Shown piece after piece: positions 46,272 through 57,656 of a stretch of 64,000 nucleotides of DNA. The stretch is taken from the NCBI RefSeq assembly GCF_037975245.1, contig NC_092579.1, positions 12,880,678 through 12,944,677 of the forward strand. Direction: 5' to 3'. Below the pieces are notes generated by a model that had not been told where the DNA came from, made no database searches, and saw only the letters and a program-made list of their open reading frames with translations. Position 1 is the first letter of the stretch, and each line of letters opens with the position of its first letter. This DNA comes from Apostichopus japonicus. Taxonomy: Eukaryota; Echinodermata; Holothuroidea; Aspidochirotida; Stichopodidae. The position numbers and the translations under genes are program-made.

Positions 46272-48763
46272 TGATCAAATATACCTATCATATTTAAAAC
46301 ATATACATGCAGTACTACTTTACTCCTTGTAAAAACTAATGGATATATTTGTCAATTAACATGCGATATTTCTAAATGTATGATATTCTTTGGAATGGCA
46401 GAGTGTAACTTAAAACTGAGAATGTGAATTCACCTATGCATGTACATATTTTGGCTTTGAAGCAGTTGTTGTATCAGAAATAAATATTCCATACACAAGA
46501 AACTTTGAAAGTGTGTGTCTGGTATATCTATTGTCTGAAAAGAAAATAGTAGGAATTGACTATTAGAATTCTTTTTCTGATTTCTGCAGTTATCATTACA
46601 AATAAATCAAAGGTCTTGTTTGTGTGAAAATTGGGAACAAACGAATACAAATTTATATTATATCTAATTGTCATAGAGTATGTGAAAGTGAAAGTTATAT
46701 TTCATCAGCCAATGAGAATCTGAAATGTCATAAAGAAGGTTTAGTGAATTATGCAAGCTTGGAGATTATCTGCGTAAACCTGGTAACCAACTAACTATAT
46801 GGGACATTTAATTATTTGAGGTCAAGTATTTTGTTTTTGATTAATTGCTGGCTTTGCGAATATACAGGGGCCCAAGCTATATGCACTGTATATGTGTGTG
46901 TTTTGTTGGGGTGAGGGAGGTGTTCTTCTGGTTGGTACATTCAAGGAAGGAATTCTTTACTTTTTTATGTTACGTCATATCCGGTTAGGATGATCAAAGG
47001 TCATAGGTTAATCAGAGTTCTTTGTCAACTTTGTTATTGGATTCATTCCAAATTGTTGTGAGGGGATACTGTAAGAAAAGATATTGAGACTTTTTCCATG
47101 TTGCTATACTATTCATTTTATTACAAACAGAAAATCTTTTGGCACAAATTTGAAGGCTGTTGTCCCCTCCCCCCCCCCCCCGGCCCTTGCGCAATTATGC
47201 CAGACATTTCAATAATTGATTTGGTCTTTCATGCCATTTTTCGTTCAATTTTCCATAACGTTAAATTTTAAGCTAGAATGGTGTTTTCCCAAAATTTCGT
47301 TTCCTCTCGTCACATAATCTTCCCATTTCACCAGCGAGATCTTAACTTCTAGTCTTTCATATAGCCTACTCCATAACAGCCAAGCATAACAAGCGGTGAT
47401 GATAACCAGAAGCATGTAGTATAAAGTAACGTTGTAGTAGAGACATTCCCCCACAATCGTTAACCTAATTGGAGAGGAGTTTAATTACTCTAATTGTGAT
47501 GTGATATCTTATGTAATAATATATCTGAATATATGCACCTACATGACCAGCAATCATACCCCCCCCCCCCCCCTCTCTCCCCAATATTCAGGTCGTTCCA
47601 TGTTGACATATATGTGATGAGTTCATTCTTGGGGTGTAACTTAATGAATATAACAATTTTCGCTGAAATCATCTCCTCTATTTATAACTGTACAAATCTA
47701 TATTGCAATAAAAACGATATATAATAATAATAATCATAACAAACATTTTATATCCCACCTAACTTAAATCGTGTTCGTTCATATTCATCTTGTTACCGAC
47801 CCTGGCGTAAATGTTCCCAAGTACTGGTCAGAAGTTAGCGTGCTACAGTAAACACAGCTCTAGAGACTAATCTTGACCAATTAACTAGGTACTTTTGGAA
47901 TGGAAATCCTCGTAAGACAGAAGAGGTTTCACTGAATGTGACATTGTGTGTTCCTATTTTGATACTGCAAATGGTTTAGGAATGTGTATCACCGATAAAT
48001 GAATGCCATCGACTCCAAGGTATTCCTTTGGCTTTTAGACTTATCATTGTATCTAACGCAGTACTCGTCACAGATTGGCTACATAAAGCCTCGTACAGTC
48101 TCGGAAACAGCCGTTTAATCTGTCAACTCTGGTTTATGGTAACCGATGACACAACCGATCTTGAAGGAAAGTCGTCCACACATAGTACATGTAGGCTACA
48201 GAAAAGGAAATACAAAACTATCATTTTATTCCGTAAATATTGAGGTGTGGAGGGGAGGGGGTGAGAGGGATGAGTATGAAATAATAAGCTCTGAAGTTAA
48301 TAAACACTGTCTTTTAAATATTGTTTTGTCGGTATTTATCTCCGTTCCGGCATTATGCAGATATAATTTCTTTATGTAAAAATTATTTAAACATTAAATA
48401 TAGTAAAAAAAACCTGTTCAGCACAATTTCCAAGATGGCAACATTTGCTTGTTGACACATGCACTCACGAAATTTCACTATATTTAAAAAAAATATATGT
48501 CTTTGTTATGTTTTGATCTAAAAAAAAACCAGAAAATGTCCAATAATATTGTTCATCAATCATCTTCAGTCACCTGACATTTCTCACGAAAATCATATTG
48601 CAAACCAAGGAATAGAAGCAAAGTCAATCTTCAAACGAATTAAGAAGAAAAGAAGAGATATACAATGGAATAATACTTACACCCTGCAATATGCAGATGA
48701 CACAATGGAATTGAATATGCAAAGGAAGAAACCGTATTGAAATTAAAATTAAAGGATCGAAGT

Positions 48764-49586
48764 GTTAAAGCAGCATTTTGCGTTGGGTCGCTTTTTTCCA
48801 CCTTTTTAACATGTGCATCGATTTTTTTAGATGTATCAATCATAAAACAGCAAACTAAGATACCATCCAAGTTTCACCCTGCCAAGAGCGTTAATTAGCG
48901 AGTAATTAACGATTTATGTCGATAACGAGTAAAAGTGTCCTCGACAAAGTTTTCATATCTCCAAATCCACTAGTTTGAATTCCACCAATCAGTGAAAAGT
49001 ATGTTTATTCATGAGCATTTTGCGTTTGGTCGCCGTTTTCTACTTTTTTGACATGTCCATCGAGTTTTTTTACATACATCAAATCACAAAACAGCAAATT
49101 AAGATATAAGCCAAGTTTTTCCCTGCCAAAAACGTTAATTGGCGAGTATTCTACATACAAAATTAATCGCATTCAGTTCCCAAACCCACTAGTTTGAATT
49201 CAACCAATCAGAGATGCAGGTTTCGTTATGAGCCGTTGCTAAAAATAGATTCAAGACTTTGCGTTGGTACAACCAGGGAGTTGTTATGCAACTGCCTGGT
49301 GCAACTGCCATATAGACTGTACACAAATCAAGCGTGGTGTTATATTATGTATCTGTCAATGACGTTCGTAGTGTTTAAATATTCATATTATGGGCGAGGT
49401 TTATTGGGTTCCCAACGGAAAATATCTTGGAGAACAACAAAGTTGAAAGTTGCAATTTTTTCGACTTTTATGCCACCATTTGAAGTAAAATATAAATAGA
49501 TAAGCTAGTTATGTATGTCGTAATGGCATAGTGGAGTCAGTGAGGTTGAGAAAAATCATAGAAAAGGACGCAAAATGCTGCTTTAA
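48764..49586. mobile_element. TTAA-flanked MITE, copy 2 (with internal duplication)
   Basis: Same terminal inverted repeats and TTAA ends as 6858-7481. It is 823 bases because about 200 bases of the left part (GCATTTTGCGTT to CCACTAGTTTGAATTC) are present twice. The hairpin region is decayed (CAGGGAGTTG with CAACTGCCTG). Confidence 0.85.
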
Positions 49587-51063
49587 CATTATATTAGGAG
49601 CATTGATTATTATAATTGAATTACAATCTTGGAACATGAAGGAAATATTGAAAGTTGAATTTTTAACGAATATGATCGGTTAAAAATTATGCACTCAAAA
49701 TTTCAGAAAATATTGACAACAACAAAATCTCACTGTTTTTAATTATTATTGTTAATTGGGTATTGTTATGGTTTAAGCGATTTACTCAATAAAATCCATT
49801 TCCAATGGCGGATCGAGTATTTTATAAATGGTGCATTACGGTAGTAAAGACTTAAAGGAGACCTATTATTAGATCTAAATACATGGCTGTGATAATAACT
49901 TCTTTTATGTGAGGTTGAAAAGTAGAAGTATACACCCCCCCCCCCCAACTCACACACACACCATTGGATCCGCGCCTGATTTCTAATATTATAACGATAT
50001 TCAAGAAATTTGTCTTGACTGACCCACTTCCGATTCATCGCCCATTTATCTCTACTATAAACTCGTTCTTTCGAATCTACCAAAAACGTTAACGTTTAAG
50101 GTTTCGCTATTTAAATCATTGAATCAACAACTAATTAACCCAATACCTAACTGCTATTCTCTTACAAGAGGACTTGATATTTGGTTAAATATATGGTTAA
50201 ATAATAAAGAAATAGGTAGAAAAACAGAAATATTTTACCTACCCCCTAAATAGATTGCAAGATCACGTGAAAACATGTCCATCAGATTATAAGGAGAGAA
50301 AAGACAAAAATCAAATATGATATGATATGACAATAAACACATAAACTTTCTCAGTTCATTGAAGAAAAAGTTGTAATATTTAATTCAGAATCATAGAATA
50401 TACAACAGGATAGTGATTGGTTTGTTAGTTTGGAGAGTGTTCAGGATTCTTTAATAATAATAAAATACATTTTATTGCTGACATCTAAAACAAACATTCT
50501 TTTCATTCCTTGCTTAATGACTTGTATATCGGTAGTACATTATAGCATGGAAAAATGGAAAATGCAAAGTAATATTGTTATGAGTACGTGAATACAAGGC
50601 TCTCTCGCCACATACACACAACTTCACATACATACATATACACACCCATACATACCTCAACACAAACTGTCTGCCTATATTACTTAAACATACACAAACT
50701 TGCATTTGTTTTAATTCAAAAGAAAGGCCCCTTGTCATTTTTAACACAAAACATATTTGATAAATAACATACAATTGAAAATATAGTATTATTAATATCC
50801 ATGATTAATTAATCAAGTTAACTGGGTTATACTTACATACTGCTTCACCTGTTAAGTAATTAGACAATAGAAACAGAAAAAAAGACGAGTAATTTGGCGA
50901 GAGCTTTAGCATTACTGTCAAAGAAAATCAATTTTTCATTGTGCATAGGAAAGAAATGTTAACACATATATTATATAATGGTGTAATGTGGAAATATTGG
51001 GACAGGGTATAGATACGGAAAACGAGCAATTTTTCTTCTACTTTTTGTAATATCTACAGACTT

Positions 51064-51154
51064 TTGATTGATTGCTATATAGATATATATGTATATAGTT
51101 ATATATATATATATAGTTATATAGTTATATAGTTATATATAAATATGTAAATAT

Positions 51155-51196
<42 letters not shown>
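51064..51196. repeat. TATATA microsatellite
   Basis: TA dinucleotides with TATAGT and AAATATG interruptions, directly upstream of the truncated LINE. Confidence 0.85.
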
Positions 51197-51197
<1 letters not shown>

Positions 51198-51429
51198 CGG
51201 TCCAATATTGGAGGGCTACTACGTCACATTTTTTAAAGAAATATATTAGAAACTTATGAAAATTGACCGGATAAAGCTGACGCAACTCACCAACTATTTC
51301 GTCATCGTTTTGAAATCACATGGAAGAAAAAAGGGGAAATTGAAGGTTATTTTACTAATACGAATATATTGCAATGGCAGGAAGAAAACAAGATGAAACA
51401 TATTTTTTTAAATTTTACTTTAAGAAGGA

Positions 51430-52092
51430 TGAGAAGGAGAAGGACCTTTCGTGACCTTGGGAGACTCCAGTTAGTTCAGAATGCTGCAGCGAGACTTGTC
51501 ACTAAGATAAAGCGCTATGACCATCAGCACATTACACCAGTTCTCCGAGATTTACATTGGCTACCGATTAGAGACAGGGTCGTTTTCAAAGTCTCGCTTC
51601 TTACATACAAAGCCCTTAACAATCAGGGACCTACTTACATCTCTGAACTTTTATTGCCTTACACACCACCCCGGTTACTTCGTTCTGCATCTCTTGCCCT
51701 ACTGGAGCCCCCCAAGAACACCAACACGTCGTTCTACGGTCACCGAGCCTTTGCAGCAGCAGCCCCAGACATTTGGAACAAGCTCCCGGTTGACATCAGA
51801 ACCGCTCCATCTGTGACTGTTTTTAAGAGCCGTTTAAAAACATATCTTTTTAACAATGACATTTCATAACTTTTTCCATACTTTAACTTTCTTATACCTT
51901 TATCCGCCTTTTTACCATGTTTATTTGTATCTCCTGATCTTTTAGGTGTTTTTTAGTGTTTTTATTCGTTGTTTGATATTTTGCAGTTTTGTAGTTTTGC
52001 ATTTTTCTGTTTCACCTTTTATTGTAAAGCGCTTAGTGGCCTTTGTGATGTTAGGCGCTATATAAATGCTTTATATTATTTTATTATTATAA
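51430..52092 (+). mobile_element. 5'-truncated non-LTR retrotransposon (LINE)
   Basis: Encodes the C-terminal RT/tail motif of L2/CR1-like LINEs: LQLVQNAAARLV, LRDLHWLPIRDRV, TYKALN, APDIWNKLPVDIR, FKSRLKTYLF, then a stop at 51867. The 3' UTR ends GCGCTATATAAATGC with a TTATTATTAT tail. The frame is open for about 145 codons, so the insertion is fairly young. No upstream RT core or endonuclease is present. Confidence 0.88.
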
Positions 52093-52182
52093 GGAGAAGT
52101 AGAAGAAGAAAGAGGCAAAGGAGAAGGAAATGGAGAAGGAAAAGGAGGAGAAGGAGATTGAGAAGGAGAAGGAGATGAGAAC
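52093..52182. repeat. Purine-rich GGAGAA tract
   Basis: About 90 bases almost entirely A and G on the + strand (GAAGGAGAAGG words), following the LINE tail. Its Arg-rich frame is not a gene. Confidence 0.75.
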
Positions 52183-53260
52183 CAAAACAAAAATTTGATC
52201 TACTGTATCTGTAAATATATTACAGAATTGAAAATACTCGTGTCGGTAAATGTACAGAATTGTTAGGCTGCCTTTTGTAGAGTCAATTGACTGATTGACT
52301 GAGATGTACACACGTTCAACATTTAACAACCAGAGAATCGCAGTATTGCGTTATTGTAACTTCTATTCAAAACATTACAGAGAAAAGACAGTTCAATATA
52401 CGAGATTTACGTTCTTCATCTTTCTGATCAAAGAGTATCGAGTTGTGTTTTTGTTGGTACAAAGGACATGAGGAAAAAAATGGGAGAAGATGAATGACGT
52501 ATCGGATTGAAAATTCGTTTATCAAATTAGCTGACGTATAAGTATAAATATCTCAGTTGCCAAGTATGAAAGGATAACTTTGGGGAGCTTACAGTTGATA
52601 CGTAGTAATCCAAGTACAAAGGAAATTTTGAGTGCTCGTAATGTTTCTATATAGCTGTTTGGGTTTCAAGACATTCCTTTTCAAATTTGCTAAAATCTCT
52701 GGAATTCAAGAGGATTAAAATTGGAAAGATGAGAGGCAGATATAAAAATTGGACATACGTAACGATTAGTTGATATTTTCTAGAGTAAATGACTGGCCGA
52801 TCCAGGATTTTCATAGCGACAGCACCGGTATAGATACAAAAATTTCTACCAAAAACTCAGTGCATAAAGAAAACATTGGTAAGAATAAGGAATACCCAAA
52901 TCGCGGCTAACTTTTAGTGCCCCAAAAAAAAACTCAGAAGAGGAGGCTTGTGCCCTAGGTCCGCTGCTGCATGTATGAGGGTAATTTCTGATGACTATTA
53001 AAGGGAGTGAAGACTAGCGCACAAAGAAACGGCTCATGCCGGTAATCTGACCTAGTTTCGAATTAGGTGTCACAGAAGTGTTAGACACCATCATCCATCC
53101 CAGAAAATACACACACAGCTTGCTACCGTCGGTAATTAGACACTAGTGTACAGTCAATACATGCAGCTACGGTCAATACCCACAACACAGTGTACATAGC
53201 AGCGATGGACATCTCAGGTCCAGATAAAAGATAAAAAGGTATCACGTTTCATTACTGTCT

Positions 53261-54478
53261 TCATTTTGTACCGACAAGAAAGAAAACTTCACTTGCAAGC
53301 AACGGCAAGTTAACTTTTCTCAGAGGGCGGCACGTGGTTTGGGGCGAGTCTTCAATGCCTTTATGTTCTGGTTTCGAGATGTAGACTATACTTACGTCTC
53401 TGTGCCAGCAACAAGCTCTCTCGTGGTTGTCCCTCTGTTTGAAAAATTTACCACATTGTCTGCATTTGATATTGGCGTCAATGGATTCCAGTTTAACGGA
53501 AATCCGGTCCGTCATCATGCCGTCTACCGATTTGCGAACATTTAGACTCCCGCAAAAACTCCCCGAGGAGTACTCACTCGGTACAATAAGACTGATGTCG
53601 TCTGATACATCTGACAGACTGTCATCTTTCCAATGCGACGTATTGATTGGCTGTAACAAAGTTGGTAGATTTCGCGGAATTGATAATTCGACAACATTGT
53701 TGAAATCGTGGTCGTCAGGGGGGCAGGCTGGTGCGCTCATGGATCGCTGTTGCCTGGGAGTTGGATGAGACTTTGGGATGCGAGCGGACAGGGTGGTTCT
53801 TTCTCTTTTGTGAGCGTGTGTCATCGCAGACAAGGAGCGGCGTCTGGCCTCGAGTCTGTTTGATCTTAGTCGCGTTAGCTGACTTCGAAGAGCGACCTGC
53901 TCTAAACGCATAGATAACCAATGCTCTCGTACCTCCTTCGAATTTCTCCTCTCTGAACGTATAGTCTCGTTCATTAATTTGGCCTCGACACATTTGTTTC
54001 TAGCTTGATGAGCTTGCAGTTTGCTGAATAGTAAACGCTTCCCACATCCATCACATGACGTCACTCTATACAAACAGTTCTTCATAAGATGCTCCTCCAT
54101 TTTACAACGAAGAAATTCCGCGACACAACCTCGTCTCCTATTGTGGCAGGATACCACTGAATTCGGGCAGTCCTGAGCAAGATGTTGAGGCAGTTGTTTC
54201 AGACTTCCTTCAAATCCACACATGAGGTGACACCGGCTTTCCAACGAGAGGATTCTTTCAGTAAATGATGTCGGTAATTTTAAGGGTCTCCGCCATAGCT
54301 GAATTCCACACACTGGACAGTTACCTTTAACATGCGACTGCTTGGATGGTATACACGCTACGCAGATTGTATGCCCACATGGTGACAAACGTCTAGGGTC
54401 GACCAGCACACCGAAACAGACGAAACACACGCAGTCGTCTGGTGGCGGTTGCAGTAGGTAATCTTTCTTAAACCCCAT
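53261..54478 (-). CDS. RING and TRAF-type zinc-finger protein, putative E3 ubiquitin ligase
   Basis: Single coding exon, 405 aa. C3HC4 RING: C18-x2-C21, C34-x-H36, C39-x2-C42, C54-x2-C57. Three TRAF-type fingers follow with regular spacing: C83-x3-C87-x11-H99-x4-C104, C111-x6-C118-x11-H130-x4-C135 and C142-x2-C145-x11-H157-x5-C163. Then comes a basic, Arg/Ser-rich middle and a C-terminal C2HC-like finger (C339-x2-C342-x9-H352-x3-C356). The RING-TRAF layout is shared by RNF41/NRDP1, RNF151 and PDZRN/LNX ligases, but no MATH, PDZ or RNF41 C-terminal domain is seen, so I assign no name. Start: the frame is open further upstream, but an acceptor (ttttcag) at 54487-54489 and the CCATGGG context favour 54478. 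A matching gtaagt donor lies at 55898-55903, suggesting a 1.4-kb intron in the 5' UTR. Confidence 0.85.
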   Translation of the reverse strand: MGFKKDYLLQPPPDDCVCFVCFGVLVDPRRLSPCGHTICVACIPSKQSHVKGNCPVCGIQLWRRPLKLPTSFTERILSLESRCHLMCGFEGSLKQLPQHLAQDCPNSVVSCHNRRRGCVAEFLRCKMEEHLMKNCLYRVTSCDGCGKRLLFSKLQAHQARNKCVEAKLMNETIRSERRNSKEVREHWLSMRLEQVALRSQLTRLRSNRLEARRRSLSAMTHAHKRERTTLSARIPKSHPTPRQQRSMSAPACPPDDHDFNNVVELSIPRNLPTLLQPINTSHWKDDSLSDVSDDISLIVPSEYSSGSFCGSLNVRKSVDGMMTDRISVKLESIDANIKCRQCGKFFKQRDNHERACCWHRDVSIVYISKPEHKGIEDSPQTTCRPLRKVNLPLLASEVFFLVGTK

Positions 54479-55633
54479 GGCGCATCCTGAAAACCAGAAG
54501 AGATATGAGTCATATACAGGCCTATTCTTGACAGCAATTTTTATCAATTTAAAAGGAATGATTCAGTCCTCGCACAACCCATGCAACCACCGGCAGACAG
54601 TCTCATATAAAAATCATAATGGACAGTATATCAATATATAACATGTTTATGCGGTACAACCCGAAACAGTCGACAATTCTTCAAAATGTGCAAACTATAG
54701 CGCCGATTTGGATATAGAAGTGGTAGTACGTACCCTGCCATTTTACCAACATTTCTGAAGCGGGGGGCAACCAACATTCCCTGGACAACTTAACATGTTA
54801 GCCCCCACCCTCCCCAATACCAAAAAGTTGGTTGCGCCCCTGCAACAATGTCTCTGTGAAAGAGATCCGTCCAAATAGAGATATGGATACCATTTAACTA
54901 TAACTTGGTTGTGAAACTTTCAGCAGAATAATGTTATATAATATATACATTACATATGAGGAACATGACATTTGAGGAACAATTCATCAGTAATAATCAG
55001 GTTATTGAAGGCCTTACTAGCAAGTCGCATAGCTAGGAGCAACGCCCCCACCCCAACCTATCAACACCTCACCCATCAGTGTGACAACAGAAAATGGGCT
55101 CCTTAAAGTGATCGTCCAGCATTTTTTAATATTTGGCAAATTTAGACTATGTCACTCGTGCTTTCTCTGCTGAGGAAAGGATTTCGTTTGAATAGGTGAC
55201 ATTTAAGTTAGATTGAGTAACATGTTATAACATTCCTGCTAGATATTTGCTATCAGTTGATTTTATTTTAGTAAACCCGGCGTCCTTGAAAAGTCCGAAG
55301 GTCCTGTACTTTGGGGTGGTTTGAACTTAATTAATACTTCATTTTTTGTCAACTCTCAGAGTTAAGAAGGGGTCATATGGATATCTAGATGAATGCAATG
55401 GTCCCTAAAGAGGACATGAGACCCGTTATAGTGACTGCACGATTCATATCACCTACTAGCCTACCGAGGTTGTTACATTCGTTTATTGGGGTATTTTATA
55501 GCAACAAAGTTTTTTGTCTTTTAAAAAAACACGTGACTATTGTACATGTGTATAAATAATTGACTAACAGTAATTCATTGCTCACTGTGTACTAACAGTA
55601 ATTCAGTTCATTAAAATTAGCAAGACATGTACA

Positions 55634-55665
55634 GTGTCGTTCTCAAAGTAATTTGAGAACGACAC
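55634..55665. repeat. Perfect 14-bp inverted repeat with 4-base loop
   Basis: GTGTCGTTCTCAAA, GTAA loop, TTTGAGAACGACAC. It lies in the presumed 5' UTR intron of the RING gene. It is too long and perfect to be chance alone, but no terminator or RNA family is recognised. Confidence 0.85.
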
Positions 55666-56659
55666 ATAGCCTTGTTGCTGTAATACTCCCTAATAAGTAA
55701 ATGGTACAATCCAACTGGGGAATATGTTGTCACATGTCGAAGCCCCTCCCACCCAGGGGGACCTGCGACTCGAGCGGCCACACCGGTTACGCCGATGTCA
55801 GTGGCTACACAGTCGCCAAATTATTACTAAGAACACATATGAATATCTGCCACGTTAACCAGTATCGACAAAAATAATTATCATAATCAGAAAAAGAACT
55901 TACATTTCCATGGTTACGATGCGAAGGATTAACTCTCTTGAAGCTGACATCCGATAATTGTGTTTAAGTTCACAGAGTATCATTATTGTCTTCGTAAACC
56001 GAGGAAACAAAACATCATATCCGAAACAAATACTTTAGCCAACGAAACTTGCAAAAGAACGGAATATAGTATCAGCTTAAGTAAGCTGCGGTATACGCTA
56101 TAGCAACAACTAGCATATAGTGATGACAGTAGAGTGATGATGACAGTTCATTTTAAATACCTTTGTAGGCTGCGAACCACCTAAAAGCAGCTTTATACAG
56201 AGTTGTATTATTCTCTCAACCCAAATATCGATCGCTGCTTGTTTATCTTGAAGACGTCAATGAGGATTACCATCCCAGATTGTGTATTTAGTCAGTAAAA
56301 TATTGATTTTATTGTCTTGTCTGGCACTTCGTGGTCCCACCTCCCGGTATGTAAACTCAGACCGATTTGTCGTTATTGATTAAATTAAACAGAACTATGG
56401 TCGAAACAAGGTCATTTGCAAAGAAAAACCACTTGTTTCAAGCAGGGAACTCCAGTGGGGGAACCACAAGTTCCAAAGTAGACCGGTGGAAGGGGGGGGG
56501 GGTGGAAGCAAACAGCTTGGAGGAGGGTAGAAACGCATGCATTAAGTGCACATCACGGGCAAATTTAAGGGGTTAGAGGAACAAGTCCAACTACCGCACC
56601 ACGCTTCATCGGTGAACCAAATTTCAAATTCAAAATTGTGACAAGTTAACAGGATAATT

Positions 56660-56900
56660 GTATGTATATGTGATCTTCCCGCAAGCAGGAACTCGCGAAA
56701 GAAGCCATGGAGGCTTATAGACTCGCAAGCTGACCGAAGCCAATCTCTCGGCACACATCCATTTAACGTCCATGTCGGGAAGTTGTTATTGAACAACACC
56801 CTTGCCAGACGACACACCTTGCTGTCGGCGGGGAATCGAACCGGGGATCTCATGACTGGGAGACGCCGGCGTTAACCACTAGGCTATACACTCCGCCGTT
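56660..56900 (-). mobile_element. tRNA-derived SINE, copy 1
   Basis: The minus-strand head is tRNA-like with an A box TAGCCTAGTGGTTAAC (56871-56886) and a B box GGTTCGATTCC (56832-56842). A non-tRNA body follows, containing TTCGGTCAGCTTGCGAGT and TCGCGAGTTCCTGC, then a TACATACA tail. Copy 2 is at 59084-59328. No folded tRNA with an anticodon arm is evident. Confidence 0.82.
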
Positions 56901-57656
56901 ATAATTGCATATAACCAGGGTCTTTTTTTGAAAGAGGGATTTGGATCGACTTCGAGACCGACTTGGCTTTTAAAGGCCTAAAAAAAACCTCTATATGAAA
57001 GGTATTCAAGCACTTACTCTGCAGTGCTATGAAACAGTTCTCTTGTAGTTATTTTTCATTTTTAACACAGAAATAGACTCCAGATAGGCATTTCATGTTA
57101 TTGGAATGTATTTCAAAGCCCCTGAGGAGTTCCAGGGGGGGGGGGCGAAGCCCCCGGAAGGTTTTGCAACTTCATTAGCCCAATATCACCCAATGTGGGA
57201 AAACTGCACATTAGAGCGATTCATTTTTTTTTACCACAGCCGACTATAGGTATAAGCACCATGATGGGTGGGGGGGGGGTGGCACCTCATTCCCACATGT
57301 AAAAGAGCGATATAAATGTTTGGACAAGTTACCGGAATATTTAATCATGGAGAGGTTAAAAGATATATAAAGGCAATAAATTTACACTGGCTCTGTATGA
57401 ATTAATATGGTTGACTGTACGTTTATATACTGTATACTGTACATATACTGCCCATCAGAGTGATGACATTTTCGTTAATTAAAAAAGTTAGCATATCCTA
57501 ACTGAGATTGTCAAAGTGGTCACTCTTTTTCCCAATGAAACGTATAAGTATATATATTTGTCTATATTAAAAGCTGTGTATTCTAATGAAGGACGCAGTG
57601 TATAGTTTTCAAGACAATTATTATGAATCAAATTTAAAACAAAAAACTTTTGGGCA

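Larger units (their letters stand above)
46272..53260. other. Intergenic region rich in repeats
   Basis: Between the satellite and the RING gene. It contains a MITE copy, TA microsatellites, a truncated LINE, and poly-C tracts (47169-47180, 47560-47572). A short YADD-containing frame at 48660-48735 could be a reverse-transcriptase relic but is too short to call. Confidence 0.5.

Noticed and set aside
48549..48740. Frame containing LQYADDT, resembling a reverse transcriptase YADD box
   Set aside because: Only about 15 residues look RT-like and no neighbouring RT motifs are found; it could be chance.
52087..52329. Ser/Phe-rich and Arg-rich frames
   Set aside because: They come from the GGAGAA purine tract after the LINE.
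54479..54547. Upstream extension of the RING protein by 23 residues
   Set aside because: The extension crosses a good splice acceptor (ttttcag at 54487-54489), so it is probably intron.
56832..56898. Possible tRNA gene on the minus strand
   Set aside because: A and B boxes are present, but no cloverleaf with an anticodon arm is seen and a second copy has the same non-tRNA body, so it is a SINE.
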